From UKL13-2 sp964417885 (GTDB taxonomy: Bacteria > Pseudomonadota > Gammaproteobacteria > Burkholderiales > Usitatibacteraceae), in NCBI GenBank assembly GCA_964417885.1, contig CAYQKN010000001.1:1-64000 (forward strand): DNA of 64,000 nucleotides. The letters are read 5' to 3'. The translations under genes were made by a program, and so were the position numbers. Shown here in pieces: positions 52,108-60,883 of the stretch; the stretch's first letter is position 1, and the number at the start of each line of letters is the position of its first letter. The notes beneath the pieces were generated by a model. The model did no database searches. It saw only the letters and a program-made list of their open reading frames with translations, and had not been told where the DNA came from.

Positions 52108-53099
52108 CGCGCGGCTTCGCGCGGCACGGACCGCGCCGTGGCGGCCAGCGAGATCGCCATCTCGATTGCCGCTTTCATGCTGCCGGTGTCGATGCGGCCG
52201 CTGCCGGCGAGGTCAAGCGCGGTGCCATGATCAACCGAGGTGCGGATGATCGGCAGGCCCAGCGTGATGTTCACGCCATGGCCGAAGCTCGCATACTTCA
52301 GCACCGGCAAGCCCTGGTCGTGATACATCGCCAAGACCGCGTCCGCCTGTTTCAGGTGGCGTGGCGTGAACAGGGTATCGGCCGGCAGCGGTCCGTCCAG
52401 CAGCATGCCCTCGCCGCGCAGCTGGTCGAGCACCGGGCCGATCACCTCGATCTCCTCGCGGCCGAGATAGCCGCCTTCGCCGGCGTGGGGGTTCAGCCCG
52501 GCGACCAGGATGCGTGGCGACGCGATGCCGAACTTGCCGATCAGGTCGGCGTGCAGGATGCGCAGCGTCGTGGCCAGCGACTCGCGGGTCAAAGCGGCGG
52601 ATACAGCCTTCAGTGCGAGGTGAGTGGTCGCCAGCGCGACCCGCAGCCCGCCGCCGGCCAGCATCATCACGACCTGCGCGGTGCCGGTTTTCGCCGCCAG
52701 GTATTCGGTGTGGCCGGTAAAGTCGAGGCCGGCAATCCGTGCATCGTTGATCACACCCTTGTGTACCGGGGCAGTGACCATGGCGGCGAATTCACCGCTG
52801 CGGCAGCCCGCGACGGCGCGGTCGAGCAGGGCAAGAACATATGAACTGTTGGTCGCGTCGAGTGTGCCGGGCGTCACCGGTGCGGCGGTGGCGACGTGTT
52901 CGATCCGCCATTTGCCGATGCCGACACCGAGCATGGCAGCACGCGAGGCAAGCAGGTTGCGGTCGCCGAGCAGGACCAGATTTGCCGGAACATCCCTGTT
53001 TGCCAGCAGGGCGCACAGGTCAGGACCGATTCCTGCGGGCTCGCCTGAGGTGATGGCGATAGTCGGCAGGGACGTGGCAGTGCGGGAATTCACGGCCAC
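52104..53099 (-). CDS. pdxA: 4-hydroxythreonine-4-phosphate dehydrogenase
   Basis: PdxA oxidises 4-phosphohydroxythreonine in DXP-dependent vitamin B6 synthesis. The 331-residue protein shows IAITSGEPAGIGPDL, and metal histidines in DFTGHTEYLA, and AMYHDQGLPVLKY. The start is GTG at 53099 or at 53093. A GC hairpin (53156-53171, 6-bp stem) lies between it and surA and might attenuate transcription. Confidence 0.96.
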   Translation of the reverse strand: MAVNSRTATSLPTIAITSGEPAGIGPDLCALLANRDVPANLVLLGDRNLLASRAAMLGVGIGKWRIEHVATAAPVTPGTLDATNSSYVLALLDRAVAGCRSGEFAAMVTAPVHKGVINDARIAGLDFTGHTEYLAAKTGTAQVVMMLAGGGLRVALATTHLALKAVSAALTRESLATTLRILHADLIGKFGIASPRILVAGLNPHAGEGGYLGREEIEVIGPVLDQLRGEGMLLDGPLPADTLFTPRHLKQADAVLAMYHDQGLPVLKYASFGHGVNITLGLPIIRTSVDHGTALDLAGSGRIDTGSMKAAIEMAISLAATARSVPREAAR

Positions 53100-53176
53100 G
53101 CTATTCCGGCGCCGCGCTCAAGCGCCACCCGGTACTTGAGTGCGGGCTGTTCGCGGCCCGCCTCCGCGGGCCCGGA

Positions 53177-54544
53177 TCATTTTTCTTCCAGGCGGTATTC
53201 GACAAACGCGCGGTCGCGGGTCTGCCGCAGCCAGTCCTGATAGGCCTCGTCAGCCTTGCGCGCGCGAATCGTGTTGCGTGCCACCAGCCGCTTGCGATCC
53301 TCGGAGACGCCCTCGGTGCGGCGCTCGATCACCTGCACCAGATGCCAGCCGAACGGGCTCTGGATCGGTGCCGAGATCTCGTTGTCGCGCAACTGGTTCA
53401 TGGTGCGTTCGAATTCCGGCACCGTGTCGCCGGGAGAAATCCAGCCCAGGTCGCCACCCTTGGCATTGGACGGGTCATCCGAGTGCACCTTGGCAAGCTC
53501 GGCGAAATCGGCGCCGGCAATGATCCGTTCGCGCAACCGTGCCAACCGCTCGCGGGCATCGGTATCGGTGACGCCCTCTTTGGTGCGAATCAGGATGTGG
53601 CGGGCGTGGGTTTGCTGGATCGACGGCTGGACATTGCGGCCGCGCTTGTCCAGCAGCTTGACGATATGAAAACCGTTGGCACTCTTGAGGATATCGGTCA
53701 CTTCACCGGCCTTCAGCGGCGACAGCGCTTCCAGGAAGATGGCCGGCAGCCGGCCCGACGGGCGCCAGCCGAGATTGCCGCCCTGCAGCGCGTCGGGCGC
53801 ATCCGAATACTGCGCCGAGATCTGGGCAAAATCCGCGCCCTTGCGCAGTTCGCCCAGTGCCAGCAGCGCGCGTTTGCGGCGCGCCTCGATCTGCGCGCTG
53901 GTCGCCTGCTCAGGCACCAGCACCAGGATATGCGCCAGGCGGAATTCCTGGTCGGTGGTTGCTTCGCGTGCCTCGAGGGAAATCTGGGTATCGACTTCCG
54001 CTTCGGTGACGTTGATAGTGCCTTCGACTTCGCGTTCGCGCAGGCGCTGCAGGATCACCTCGCCGCGCACTTCCTCGCGGAATTTCTGCCACTTGATGCC
54101 GTCGGCCTCGAGCCGGCTGCGAAATGCGGTCATCGAGAGGTTGTTTTCATCGGCGATCCGCTGCAGGGTCTTGTCGAGCATGGCGTCGTCGACGCGGATG
54201 CCGGTTTCCTTGGCTTCCTGCATTTGCACCATGTCGTTGATCATCCGCTCCAGCAGCTGCTTTTTCATTGCATCCTGCGGCGGCAGCTGTGTGCTTTGCG
54301 CCTGCAACTGCTTGACCACCACCGCCATCCGCTCGTTGAGGTCGTTCTGGGTGATGACCTCGTTGTTCACCACCGCCACGATACGGTCGAGCTCGATCAC
54401 GCCGCCGGTCTTGGCCGGCGCGGTCAGGCGGGTGTCGAGCCTGCCCGCGGAGGCAGGCGCCGGCGAAGCGGACTGTGCCGCCGCCATCGGCGGCAGCGCC
54501 AGCATCAAGGCAACGGTTGAGGCGGCAAGAATGCGATGTTTCAT
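53177..54544 (-). CDS. surA: Periplasmic peptidyl-prolyl isomerase / chaperone SurA
   Basis: SurA chaperones outer-membrane proteins such as LptD across the periplasm. The 455-residue precursor has a signal peptide (residues 1-23, ending MAAAQS), the N-terminal chaperone domain (IVAVVNNEVITQNDLNERM), and two parvulin domains starting near residues 202 (FRLAHILVL) and 313 (THARHILIRT). It is 63 bp downstream of lptD, the conserved order. Confidence 0.97.
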   Translation of the reverse strand: MKHRILAASTVALMLALPPMAAAQSASPAPASAGRLDTRLTAPAKTGGVIELDRIVAVVNNEVITQNDLNERMAVVVKQLQAQSTQLPPQDAMKKQLLERMINDMVQMQEAKETGIRVDDAMLDKTLQRIADENNLSMTAFRSRLEADGIKWQKFREEVRGEVILQRLREREVEGTINVTEAEVDTQISLEAREATTDQEFRLAHILVLVPEQATSAQIEARRKRALLALGELRKGADFAQISAQYSDAPDALQGGNLGWRPSGRLPAIFLEALSPLKAGEVTDILKSANGFHIVKLLDKRGRNVQPSIQQTHARHILIRTKEGVTDTDARERLARLRERIIAGADFAELAKVHSDDPSNAKGGDLGWISPGDTVPEFERTMNQLRDNEISAPIQSPFGWHLVQVIERRTEGVSEDRKRLVARNTIRARKADEAYQDWLRQTRDRAFVEYRLEEK

Positions 54545-54607
54545 GGTGCAGCTTTCGAGATAGATGCAGTGGGCGGAGCGGATATTCCGGTACAGCCGAA
54601 CAGGGCG

Positions 54608-56929
54608 TCAGCGATCATCTGACCGCCGGTAGCCCGGAATGTTCTGCCGCAGGGTTTCAAGCGGGTTGATGCCGAGTTTGGACAGGCCCTTCAACTCCAG
54701 TTGAAACTGGATCGAGTTGGAATACTGCTGGGTCGCCGTGGCGAAACGGTGCGCGACCAGCCGGAATTCCCAGCAGCCGTAATTATACTCGACGCCAAAC
54801 AGTCCCTCGAGCAGGCGGCGGTCCTGCAGCGAGTGGTTGGCCCGGGCCAGCAGGGTCCATCCCGGTGCGGCATTGCCGAACGGCCACTGTGCCGATACAT
54901 CGATCTGCTTCAGCGAGTCGCGGGTGAATCGATAGCTGAAGTTGAGGATACGCCCGCCCTCGGCGTTATAGCGCGCCGCGATGTTGGTGCGCTGGAAGCG
55001 GGTGTTCGAGGTCGAATACTGGAAGCTGGAATCGAGGAACCACGAGTCGGACAACTGCCCGGACAGCGCCGCCAGCAAATCCGATCGGCTCAGGCTGCCC
55101 TGCTGCAGGCCGGACAGGCCGAGGGCGGTGTTGGACAGCGTCACCTGCTGGGGACGGAAATAGTAGCGCTGGCCGATGGCGGCACGCAGGCGTTCGATGC
55201 CGGTGAGGTTTTCGATAAAGCGGGTGGTGACGGCGGCCGTCATCTGTCGCGCATCGGAAATGCGGTCGCCACCGACGAACAGGTTCTCGTTGAATATCTG
55301 CGAAAAGCTGAAATCGGTCTCGGCGGTGGAGAAAATCGGCAGCCGGCTCTGGTCGCGGAATGGCACGTAGAGGAAGAACAGGCGCGGTTCGAGCGTTTGT
55401 GTGATGGATTCGCCGCCCAGCATCATGGCCCGTTCGAACGACAGACCGCTGTCGACACTGACGATCGGCAGCGTGCGGCTGCCGCTTTCGAAGCCGGAAT
55501 CGTTCCGTGTCAGGTCGTAGCGGGTGGTATGAACACCCATCTTCGGTGTGACGAAGCCCCATGGACGCGCCACCGGATACGCTGCCGACGGATAGAACAG
55601 CAGCCGGCGGCCGTTGACCAGGGTCGGGTGCTGGAAATCGGTGTACTCGCCAACGGTGTTGAATTCGAAGCCGTTCCAGCGGTTGGGGCGGGCGTTGAAC
55701 GCGATCTGCGGCGCCAGCCGGTATGGCGCGATGACCGGCACGGTCGGGTCCTGCAGGGTCTGGAACGCGAGTATGCGGGCGCTCAGGTCGCCGACGAAGC
55801 TGGTGTAGGACAGCGTGGCTTCGCGCGGCAGGTTGGTCTGCGCGGTATTGGCGATGCGCGTCGACAGGTCGCGGAAGTAATTGTCGTCCGACACCTTTTG
55901 CGCGTTGATCGACGCGCTCCAGCCCGGCCGCAGCCAGGGCCCCAGGTTCTGGTAGTGGCGCAATGAATAGAGATAACGGTCACGGTCGGCGACACGGTCG
56001 TTGCCGAGGAACTCGGTTTCGGCCTGGCCCAGGTAATTTTCCCCCATGTAACGGAATTCCCCGCCGAGTTGCATGCCGCGCCGGGTGAAGATCTTCGGCG
56101 TGATGGTGGCGTCGCGATTGGGCGCGATATTCCAGTAATACGGCACCGCCAGTTCTAGGCCGCTGCTGGAGGAAGAGCCGAAAGTCGGCGACAGAAATCC
56201 CGATTTGCGCTCACTGTTCAACGGAAACGTCATGTAAGGCAGGTAAAGGATCGGCACCCCCTTGAACTCGACCACGCCGTTGTAGGCGGTGCCGACGTTG
56301 CGGCCGCGGTCGAGTGCAAGTTCCGAAACCTTCAGGTACCAGTCGTTCTGGTCGGGCCGGCAGGTGGTGTAGAGCGCACCGAACAGGCGTTCCTTGTCCT
56401 CGCCTTCGAAATTCATCGTCGCCGCCGAACCGCGCGCCTCGTAGCGCTGGGACGGCCGGGTGGGGCTGCGCGAAAACAGGAACGACGGCTTGTCGACGCT
56501 GCCGATTTCGTCGGCAACCTTGAGCTTCAGGTCAAAGCCGCGAACGATGTCTCCGTCACGGTTCAGTTCGACCTTGCCGGGCACCGTCACCAGGTCGGTC
56601 TCCTTGTCGTAACTGACGATGTCGGCGGTGACTTCCATCGTCCCCTGCCTGATCGAGACCCGTCCCTTCGCCGTCACGTTCTTCTGGTTGGTGCCGTCGA
56701 TCTCCTCGGCGGAAATGGTGCGCACGCCGGTTTTCGCCGGCTTCTTCAGCAGGGTTCCCGGTGTCGGCAGCATCCGGTCCAGCTTCAGCGATTCGGCGAT
56801 GGCGGCATCGAGTTCGGCCTGATTGGGCGTGCTGGCCTGTTGGGCCCAGGAAGCCTGGCCGCCGATCTGGGCGCACAGCGGCGCCAGCGCCAGCGCGATG
56901 CGCGACAGGCGATGAAAGTTTGATTTCAT
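54608..56929 (-). CDS. lptD: LPS-assembly outer-membrane protein LptD
   Basis: LptD forms the outer-membrane barrel that inserts lipopolysaccharide with LptE. The 773-residue precursor has a signal peptide (residues 1-29, ending SWAQQ), an OstA/jellyroll domain (about residues 65-190) and a 26-strand barrel domain. Cys residues remain in YTTCRPDQNDWY and in NYGCWEFRLVAHRF, where many relatives have two adjacent cysteines; only one is seen here. ATG 56929 is taken since the signal peptide starts there. It is divergent from amgK. Confidence 0.95.
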   Translation of the reverse strand: MKSNFHRLSRIALALAPLCAQIGGQASWAQQASTPNQAELDAAIAESLKLDRMLPTPGTLLKKPAKTGVRTISAEEIDGTNQKNVTAKGRVSIRQGTMEVTADIVSYDKETDLVTVPGKVELNRDGDIVRGFDLKLKVADEIGSVDKPSFLFSRSPTRPSQRYEARGSAATMNFEGEDKERLFGALYTTCRPDQNDWYLKVSELALDRGRNVGTAYNGVVEFKGVPILYLPYMTFPLNSERKSGFLSPTFGSSSSSGLELAVPYYWNIAPNRDATITPKIFTRRGMQLGGEFRYMGENYLGQAETEFLGNDRVADRDRYLYSLRHYQNLGPWLRPGWSASINAQKVSDDNYFRDLSTRIANTAQTNLPREATLSYTSFVGDLSARILAFQTLQDPTVPVIAPYRLAPQIAFNARPNRWNGFEFNTVGEYTDFQHPTLVNGRRLLFYPSAAYPVARPWGFVTPKMGVHTTRYDLTRNDSGFESGSRTLPIVSVDSGLSFERAMMLGGESITQTLEPRLFFLYVPFRDQSRLPIFSTAETDFSFSQIFNENLFVGGDRISDARQMTAAVTTRFIENLTGIERLRAAIGQRYYFRPQQVTLSNTALGLSGLQQGSLSRSDLLAALSGQLSDSWFLDSSFQYSTSNTRFQRTNIAARYNAEGGRILNFSYRFTRDSLKQIDVSAQWPFGNAAPGWTLLARANHSLQDRRLLEGLFGVEYNYGCWEFRLVAHRFATATQQYSNSIQFQLELKGLSKLGINPLETLRQNIPGYRRSDDR

Positions 56930-57009
56930 CGGGATGCCCGCGATCGGTTCGTTATTGGAGGAAGGTTCGACAAGGGCTGGATTTGCGGGGGAAATGATCG
57001 GCGGGGTGA

Positions 57010-57041
57010 TTGGCGTGGCGGCAAGGGGCGAATGATAAAAT
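57010..57041 (+). promoter_or_regulatory. Candidate promoter for amgK
   Basis: TTGGCG at 57010-57015 is followed after 18 bp by GATAAA (57034-57039) within TGATAAAAT. The site lies in the 189-bp divergent gap between lptD and amgK, 79 bp before the amgK start. It is a pattern match only. Confidence 0.4.
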
Positions 57042-57118
57042 GGTGCAATTAAAAGAATAAATCGCGCGGCATCCGATCCACCACACGCGCCCGACACCCG
57101 GGACCCGGAACACACTCC

Positions 57119-58165
57119 ATGCAACAACACGACTCTGCCCGCATGAACGCGCTGCATGCCTGGCTGAAACCGCAGCTCGCCTGCGACGGGATAGCAGACT
57201 ACCAGTTGGCGCCTGCGTCGGCGGATGCCAGCTTCCGGCGCTATTTTCGCATAACCACCCCGTCGGCCACCGTGCCGACACGTATCGTCATGGACGCGCC
57301 GCCGGAACAGGAAGATTGCCGGCCGTTTGTCAATGTTGCCCACCTGATGCGGGAGGCCGGGGTCAACGCGCCGGAAGTGCTGGCGCAGGACCTGTCGCAG
57401 GGATTCCTGCTGCTGACCGATCTCGGCCGCAAGACCTATCTGGACGTCATCAACGACGACAATGCCGACCGTCTGTTCCGCGCCGCCAATGAGATGCTGG
57501 TCAAGTGGCAGCTGGCTTCCCGGCCCGGCGTGCTGCCGGAATACAGCCAGGCGCAAATCCACGCCGAACTGGCGCTGTTCACCGACTGGTACATCGGCAG
57601 ACACGTGCAGGCCACACTGACCAACGCACAGCAACAGGTGCTGCAGTCGGCCTTTGAAAGCATTGCGCGGATGAGCCTTGCACAGGAAAAAGTCTTTGTC
57701 CACAGCGATTACATGCCGCGAAACCTGATGATCGGCGAGCCGCCGGATGGCATCACGCCCGGCGTGCTCGATTTTCAGGACGCGGTATATGGCCCGATCA
57801 GCTACGACATCGCCTCGCTGTATCGCGATGCCTTTGTCTCCTGGGAAGAGGATCGCGTGCTCGACGGCACCATCCGCTACTGGGAGCAGGCAAAGAAAGC
57901 CGGCCTGCCAATGCCCCCCCAATTCGGCGATTTTTACCGCGATGCCGAATGGACGGGCCTGCAGCGGCACCTGCGTATCCTCGGCATTTTTGCCCGCCTC
58001 AATTACCGCGACGGCAAGCCGTCCTACCTCGCCGACACGCCGCGTTTTGTGATGTACGTGCGCAAGACCTGCGAGCGTTACGGCGCATTGAAGCCGCTGT
58101 TGCGATTGCTGGATCAGCTCAAGATCGGCGATGCGGCGGTGTCCGGGTATTCGTTCATTCGATGA
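57119..58165 (+). CDS. amgK: N-acetylmuramate/N-acetylglucosamine kinase AmgK (aminoglycoside phosphotransferase fold)
   Basis: AmgK phosphorylates the anomeric position of MurNAc or GlcNAc in peptidoglycan recycling. The 348-residue protein has ADASFRRYFRI, the typical MDAPPEQEDCRPFV segment, the catalytic HSDYMPRNLM and metal-site LDFQDAVYGPISYDIASL. It is divergent from lptD, a conserved pairing. The partner uridylyltransferase gene murU normally follows, but here the next gene is pepP and a 66-bp repeat starts 2 bp after the stop. Confidence 0.92.
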   Translation: MQQHDSARMNALHAWLKPQLACDGIADYQLAPASADASFRRYFRITTPSATVPTRIVMDAPPEQEDCRPFVNVAHLMREAGVNAPEVLAQDLSQGFLLLTDLGRKTYLDVINDDNADRLFRAANEMLVKWQLASRPGVLPEYSQAQIHAELALFTDWYIGRHVQATLTNAQQQVLQSAFESIARMSLAQEKVFVHSDYMPRNLMIGEPPDGITPGVLDFQDAVYGPISYDIASLYRDAFVSWEEDRVLDGTIRYWEQAKKAGLPMPPQFGDFYRDAEWTGLQRHLRILGIFARLNYRDGKPSYLADTPRFVMYVRKTCERYGALKPLLRLLDQLKIGDAAVSGYSFIR

Positions 58166-58167
58166 TC

Positions 58168-58233
58168 AAGCACCAGTACCGGCGCGGCTCCCGGACCGAA
58201 AAGGCCCGGGAACGGGCGCCAGTGCTGGAGTTT
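58168..58233 (+). repeat. 66-bp stop-associated palindromic repeat, copy 5
   Basis: This copy begins AAGCACCAGTACCGGCGCGG, has the core GAAAAGGCCC and ends GCCAGTGCTGGAGTTT. The left end is diverged and the right end is conserved. It begins 2 bp after the amgK stop and its core has the same orientation as amgK. It occupies the amgK-pepP junction, where murU is found in many relatives. Confidence 0.88.
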
Positions 58234-58328
58234 GACTCGCGATAAGACCTGATCGGCACGCATCGCCACAAACGCCGGCGCGGTGCCGGCGTACAATTGC
58301 GTTTTTTCCCACGCCCGTTCCCACGCCC

Positions 58329-59663
58329 ATGAAACGCGAAAATATCCCTTTCCCGGTTGTCATTCCCAACGTCAAGGTCCACGCCGAGCGTCGCAAGCGG
58401 CTGGCCAGGAACCTGAAGGACGGCCTGGTATTGCTGGCAACCGCGCCGGAGGCAACCCGCAACGCCGACGCACACTACGACTACCGCTGGGACAGCCACT
58501 TCTATTACCTCACCGGGTTCCGTGAGCCGGAGGCGGTGCTGGCGATCGTGCTGGGCAAGAAGCCGCGGCACATCCTGTTCTGTCGCGACAAGAATCTGGA
58601 GCGTGAAATCTGGGACGGCTTCCGCTTTGGCCCGCAGGTGGCAAAGGAAGTGTTCAGCTTCGACGAATCGTATTCGTTCAGCGAGCTTGAGACCCGCATA
58701 CCGGACCTGATGGCCAATCAGGATGTGGTTTACACGCCCGTCGGTGCGTCCGCCGAGTGGGATCAATCTGTGACGCGCTGGATGAACGTGGTGCGCGGCC
58801 GGTCGCGCACCGGCGTGACAGCGCCGGCCGAATTGCGTGACCTGCGCAACATCGTCGGCCAGATGCGCCTGATCAAGGACCGCGCGGAAATCGACATCAT
58901 GGCGCGCGCCGGCAGGATTTCCTCCGCCGCCCACGCTCGCGCGATGCGCTTTGCCAAGCCGGGCATGTTCGAGTACCAGGTGGAGGCGGAACTGTTGCAC
59001 GAGTTCATCAGCAATGGTGCGCGGCAGCCCGCCTACGGCAGCATCGTGGCGGCTGGCGGCAATGCCTGCGTGCTTCACTATCGCGAAAATTCGGCACCGT
59101 TGAAAAAAGGCGACCTGATGCTGATCGACGCGGGCTGCGAACTGGAAAGCTACGCGGCCGACATCACCCGCACCTTTCCGATCGCCGGCCGGTTCAGCGG
59201 ACCGCAAAAGGACATCTACGAACTGGTGCTGGAATCGCAGCTGGCCTGTATCAAGGCGGTGAAGCCAGGCGCGCCATTCGGCAAGTATCACGATGTTGCC
59301 AACCAGGTGCTGGCGCAGGGCCTGATCGATCTGAAGCTTTGCAAGGGCTCCCTGCAATCGGTGCTGGAAAAGGAAACCTACAAGCAGTTCTACATGCACC
59401 GTGCCGGCCATTGGCTCGGGCTCGACGTGCATGACGCGGGCGACTACAAGCGCGACGGCAAGTGGCTTTCGCTGAAGCCGGGCATGGTGCTGACGGTCGA
59501 GCCGGGGCTCTACATCCGGCCGGCGGATAACGTACCCAAGCATTTCTGGGATATCGGTGTGCGTATCGAGGATGACATCCTGGTCACGGACAAGGGCAAC
59601 ACCAACCTGACGGCAAGCTGTCCGAAATCGGTGAAGGATGTGGAGGCGCTGACGGCCGGCTAG
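58329..59663 (+). CDS. pepP: Xaa-Pro aminopeptidase (aminopeptidase P)
   Basis: PepP removes N-terminal residues preceding proline. The 444-residue metallopeptidase has an N-terminal domain with HYDYRWDSHFYYLTGF. In the pita-bread catalytic domain the metal ligands lie in LIDAGCELESYAADITRTFP (two Asp), HRAGHWLGLDVHD (His), TVEPGLYI (Glu) and GVRIEDDILVT (Glu). The pepP-ubiH order is widely conserved in proteobacteria, and it is kept here. Confidence 0.97.
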   Translation: MKRENIPFPVVIPNVKVHAERRKRLARNLKDGLVLLATAPEATRNADAHYDYRWDSHFYYLTGFREPEAVLAIVLGKKPRHILFCRDKNLEREIWDGFRFGPQVAKEVFSFDESYSFSELETRIPDLMANQDVVYTPVGASAEWDQSVTRWMNVVRGRSRTGVTAPAELRDLRNIVGQMRLIKDRAEIDIMARAGRISSAAHARAMRFAKPGMFEYQVEAELLHEFISNGARQPAYGSIVAAGGNACVLHYRENSAPLKKGDLMLIDAGCELESYAADITRTFPIAGRFSGPQKDIYELVLESQLACIKAVKPGAPFGKYHDVANQVLAQGLIDLKLCKGSLQSVLEKETYKQFYMHRAGHWLGLDVHDAGDYKRDGKWLSLKPGMVLTVEPGLYIRPADNVPKHFWDIGVRIEDDILVTDKGNTNLTASCPKSVKDVEALTAG

Positions 59664-59737
59664 ATGTTCGCCGGTCCGCGGCGTCGAGGCGCCGAACCCG
59701 GCCAACGGCAGCGCAATCGACCAGCCATGGTGACAAA

Positions 59738-60883
59738 TTGCCCCGGGTAATCATCGTCGGCGCCGGACCGGTCGGCGCGACCTTTGCCCTGCTCGCGACG
59801 CGACTTGGCGTGGATGTGACGCTGCTTGAGGCGCGCGCCGGGCCGTCGCGGGAAACGCGTTCGCTGGCCCTTTCGCACGGCAGCCGCAACATTCTTGAGA
59901 CCAGCGGTGTCTGGCAAGACCTGGCGCCGACCGAGATTCTTGCCATTCATACCTCGCAGCGCGGCGGCTTTGGCCGGATGCGCCTTTCGCACGAAGACGC
60001 CGGCGTACCGGCCCTGGGCTATGTGCTCACCTATGGCGACCTGCAGCAGGCGCTCGATCGCCGCCTCGATCAACTGTCCATCCCGGTATTGCGTGGCGCG
60101 GTGGTTTCGGCACTGGACCAGGCGGCCGACCAAATTGTGGTGCGCTATGACGTGGACGGCATCGAACACCGGATCGATGCCGCCGCCGTGATACTCGCGG
60201 ACGGCGGTGCCAACCTCGGCAAGGTGCCGTCCCTGACGGTCGAGGAAAAGGACTACGCGCAGCACGCGCTGCTGGGACACATCACCACCGATCGGGCCCA
60301 CGGCGGCACGGCTTACGAGCGATTCACGCCGGAAGGCCCGGCAGCATTGTTGCCGCATGGCGGGAAGTTCGAATACTCGATGGTATGGGTTTCTTCGCCC
60401 GGACGAATTGACACCCTGAAGGCGCTGGACGATGCGGCGTTTTTGGCGGCGTTCCAGCAGCATTTTGGCCATCGCGCTGGACGATTCACCGCGATTGCAG
60501 ACCGGCGCAGTTTTCCACTCAAGCTTCGCACCGTGTCGTCGCGCGTTGCCGGGCAGGTGGTGGTGATCGGCAATGCCGCGCAGGCCTTGCATCCGGTGGC
60601 GGGACAGGGCTTCAACCTGGGCCTGCGCGATGCGGCGGATCTGGCGCAGCGGCTGGCGGTCGCCGGCGACGCGTCAACCCGGCTGATCCTGCAGCAATAC
60701 GAAGCATCGCGCGAGCGGGACGTGGCGCGCAGTGTCGGCTTTACCGACTTTCTGGTGGGCGCGTTCAGCAATGATTACCTGCTCACGCGCGTGCCGCGCG
60801 GCATCGGCCTGGCCGTGGTCGACATGCTGCCGGGCGCTCGCCGTGCACTGGCCAGGCGCATGCTGTTTGGGGCCGCGAAATGA
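59738..60883 (+). CDS. ubiH: FAD-dependent ubiquinone-biosynthesis hydroxylase, UbiH type
   Basis: UbiH-type flavoproteins hydroxylate the aromatic ring of ubiquinone precursors. The 381-residue protein has the dinucleotide fold VIIVGAGPVGATFALLA at the very N-terminus, a second motif LADGGAN, and the FAD-ribityl motif GNAAQALHPVAGQGFNLGL. The start is TTG at 59738; the nearby ATG and GTG are out of frame, and the FAD fold begins at residue 3. It overlaps the next FAD monooxygenase gene. Confidence 0.9.
   Translation: MPRVIIVGAGPVGATFALLATRLGVDVTLLEARAGPSRETRSLALSHGSRNILETSGVWQDLAPTEILAIHTSQRGGFGRMRLSHEDAGVPALGYVLTYGDLQQALDRRLDQLSIPVLRGAVVSALDQAADQIVVRYDVDGIEHRIDAAAVILADGGANLGKVPSLTVEEKDYAQHALLGHITTDRAHGGTAYERFTPEGPAALLPHGGKFEYSMVWVSSPGRIDTLKALDDAAFLAAFQQHFGHRAGRFTAIADRRSFPLKLRTVSSRVAGQVVVIGNAAQALHPVAGQGFNLGLRDAADLAQRLAVAGDASTRLILQQYEASRERDVARSVGFTDFLVGAFSNDYLLTRVPRGIGLAVVDMLPGARRALARRMLFGAAK

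Noticed and set aside
53156..53171. GC hairpin between surA and pdxA as a terminator
   Set aside because: It has a 6-bp stem but no T-run, and surA-pdxA are normally co-transcribed; kept only as a remark under pdxA.
57119..57970. N-terminal extension of lptD into amgK (minus strand)
   Set aside because: The open frame continues upstream only as a mirror of amgK; the signal peptide begins at 56929.
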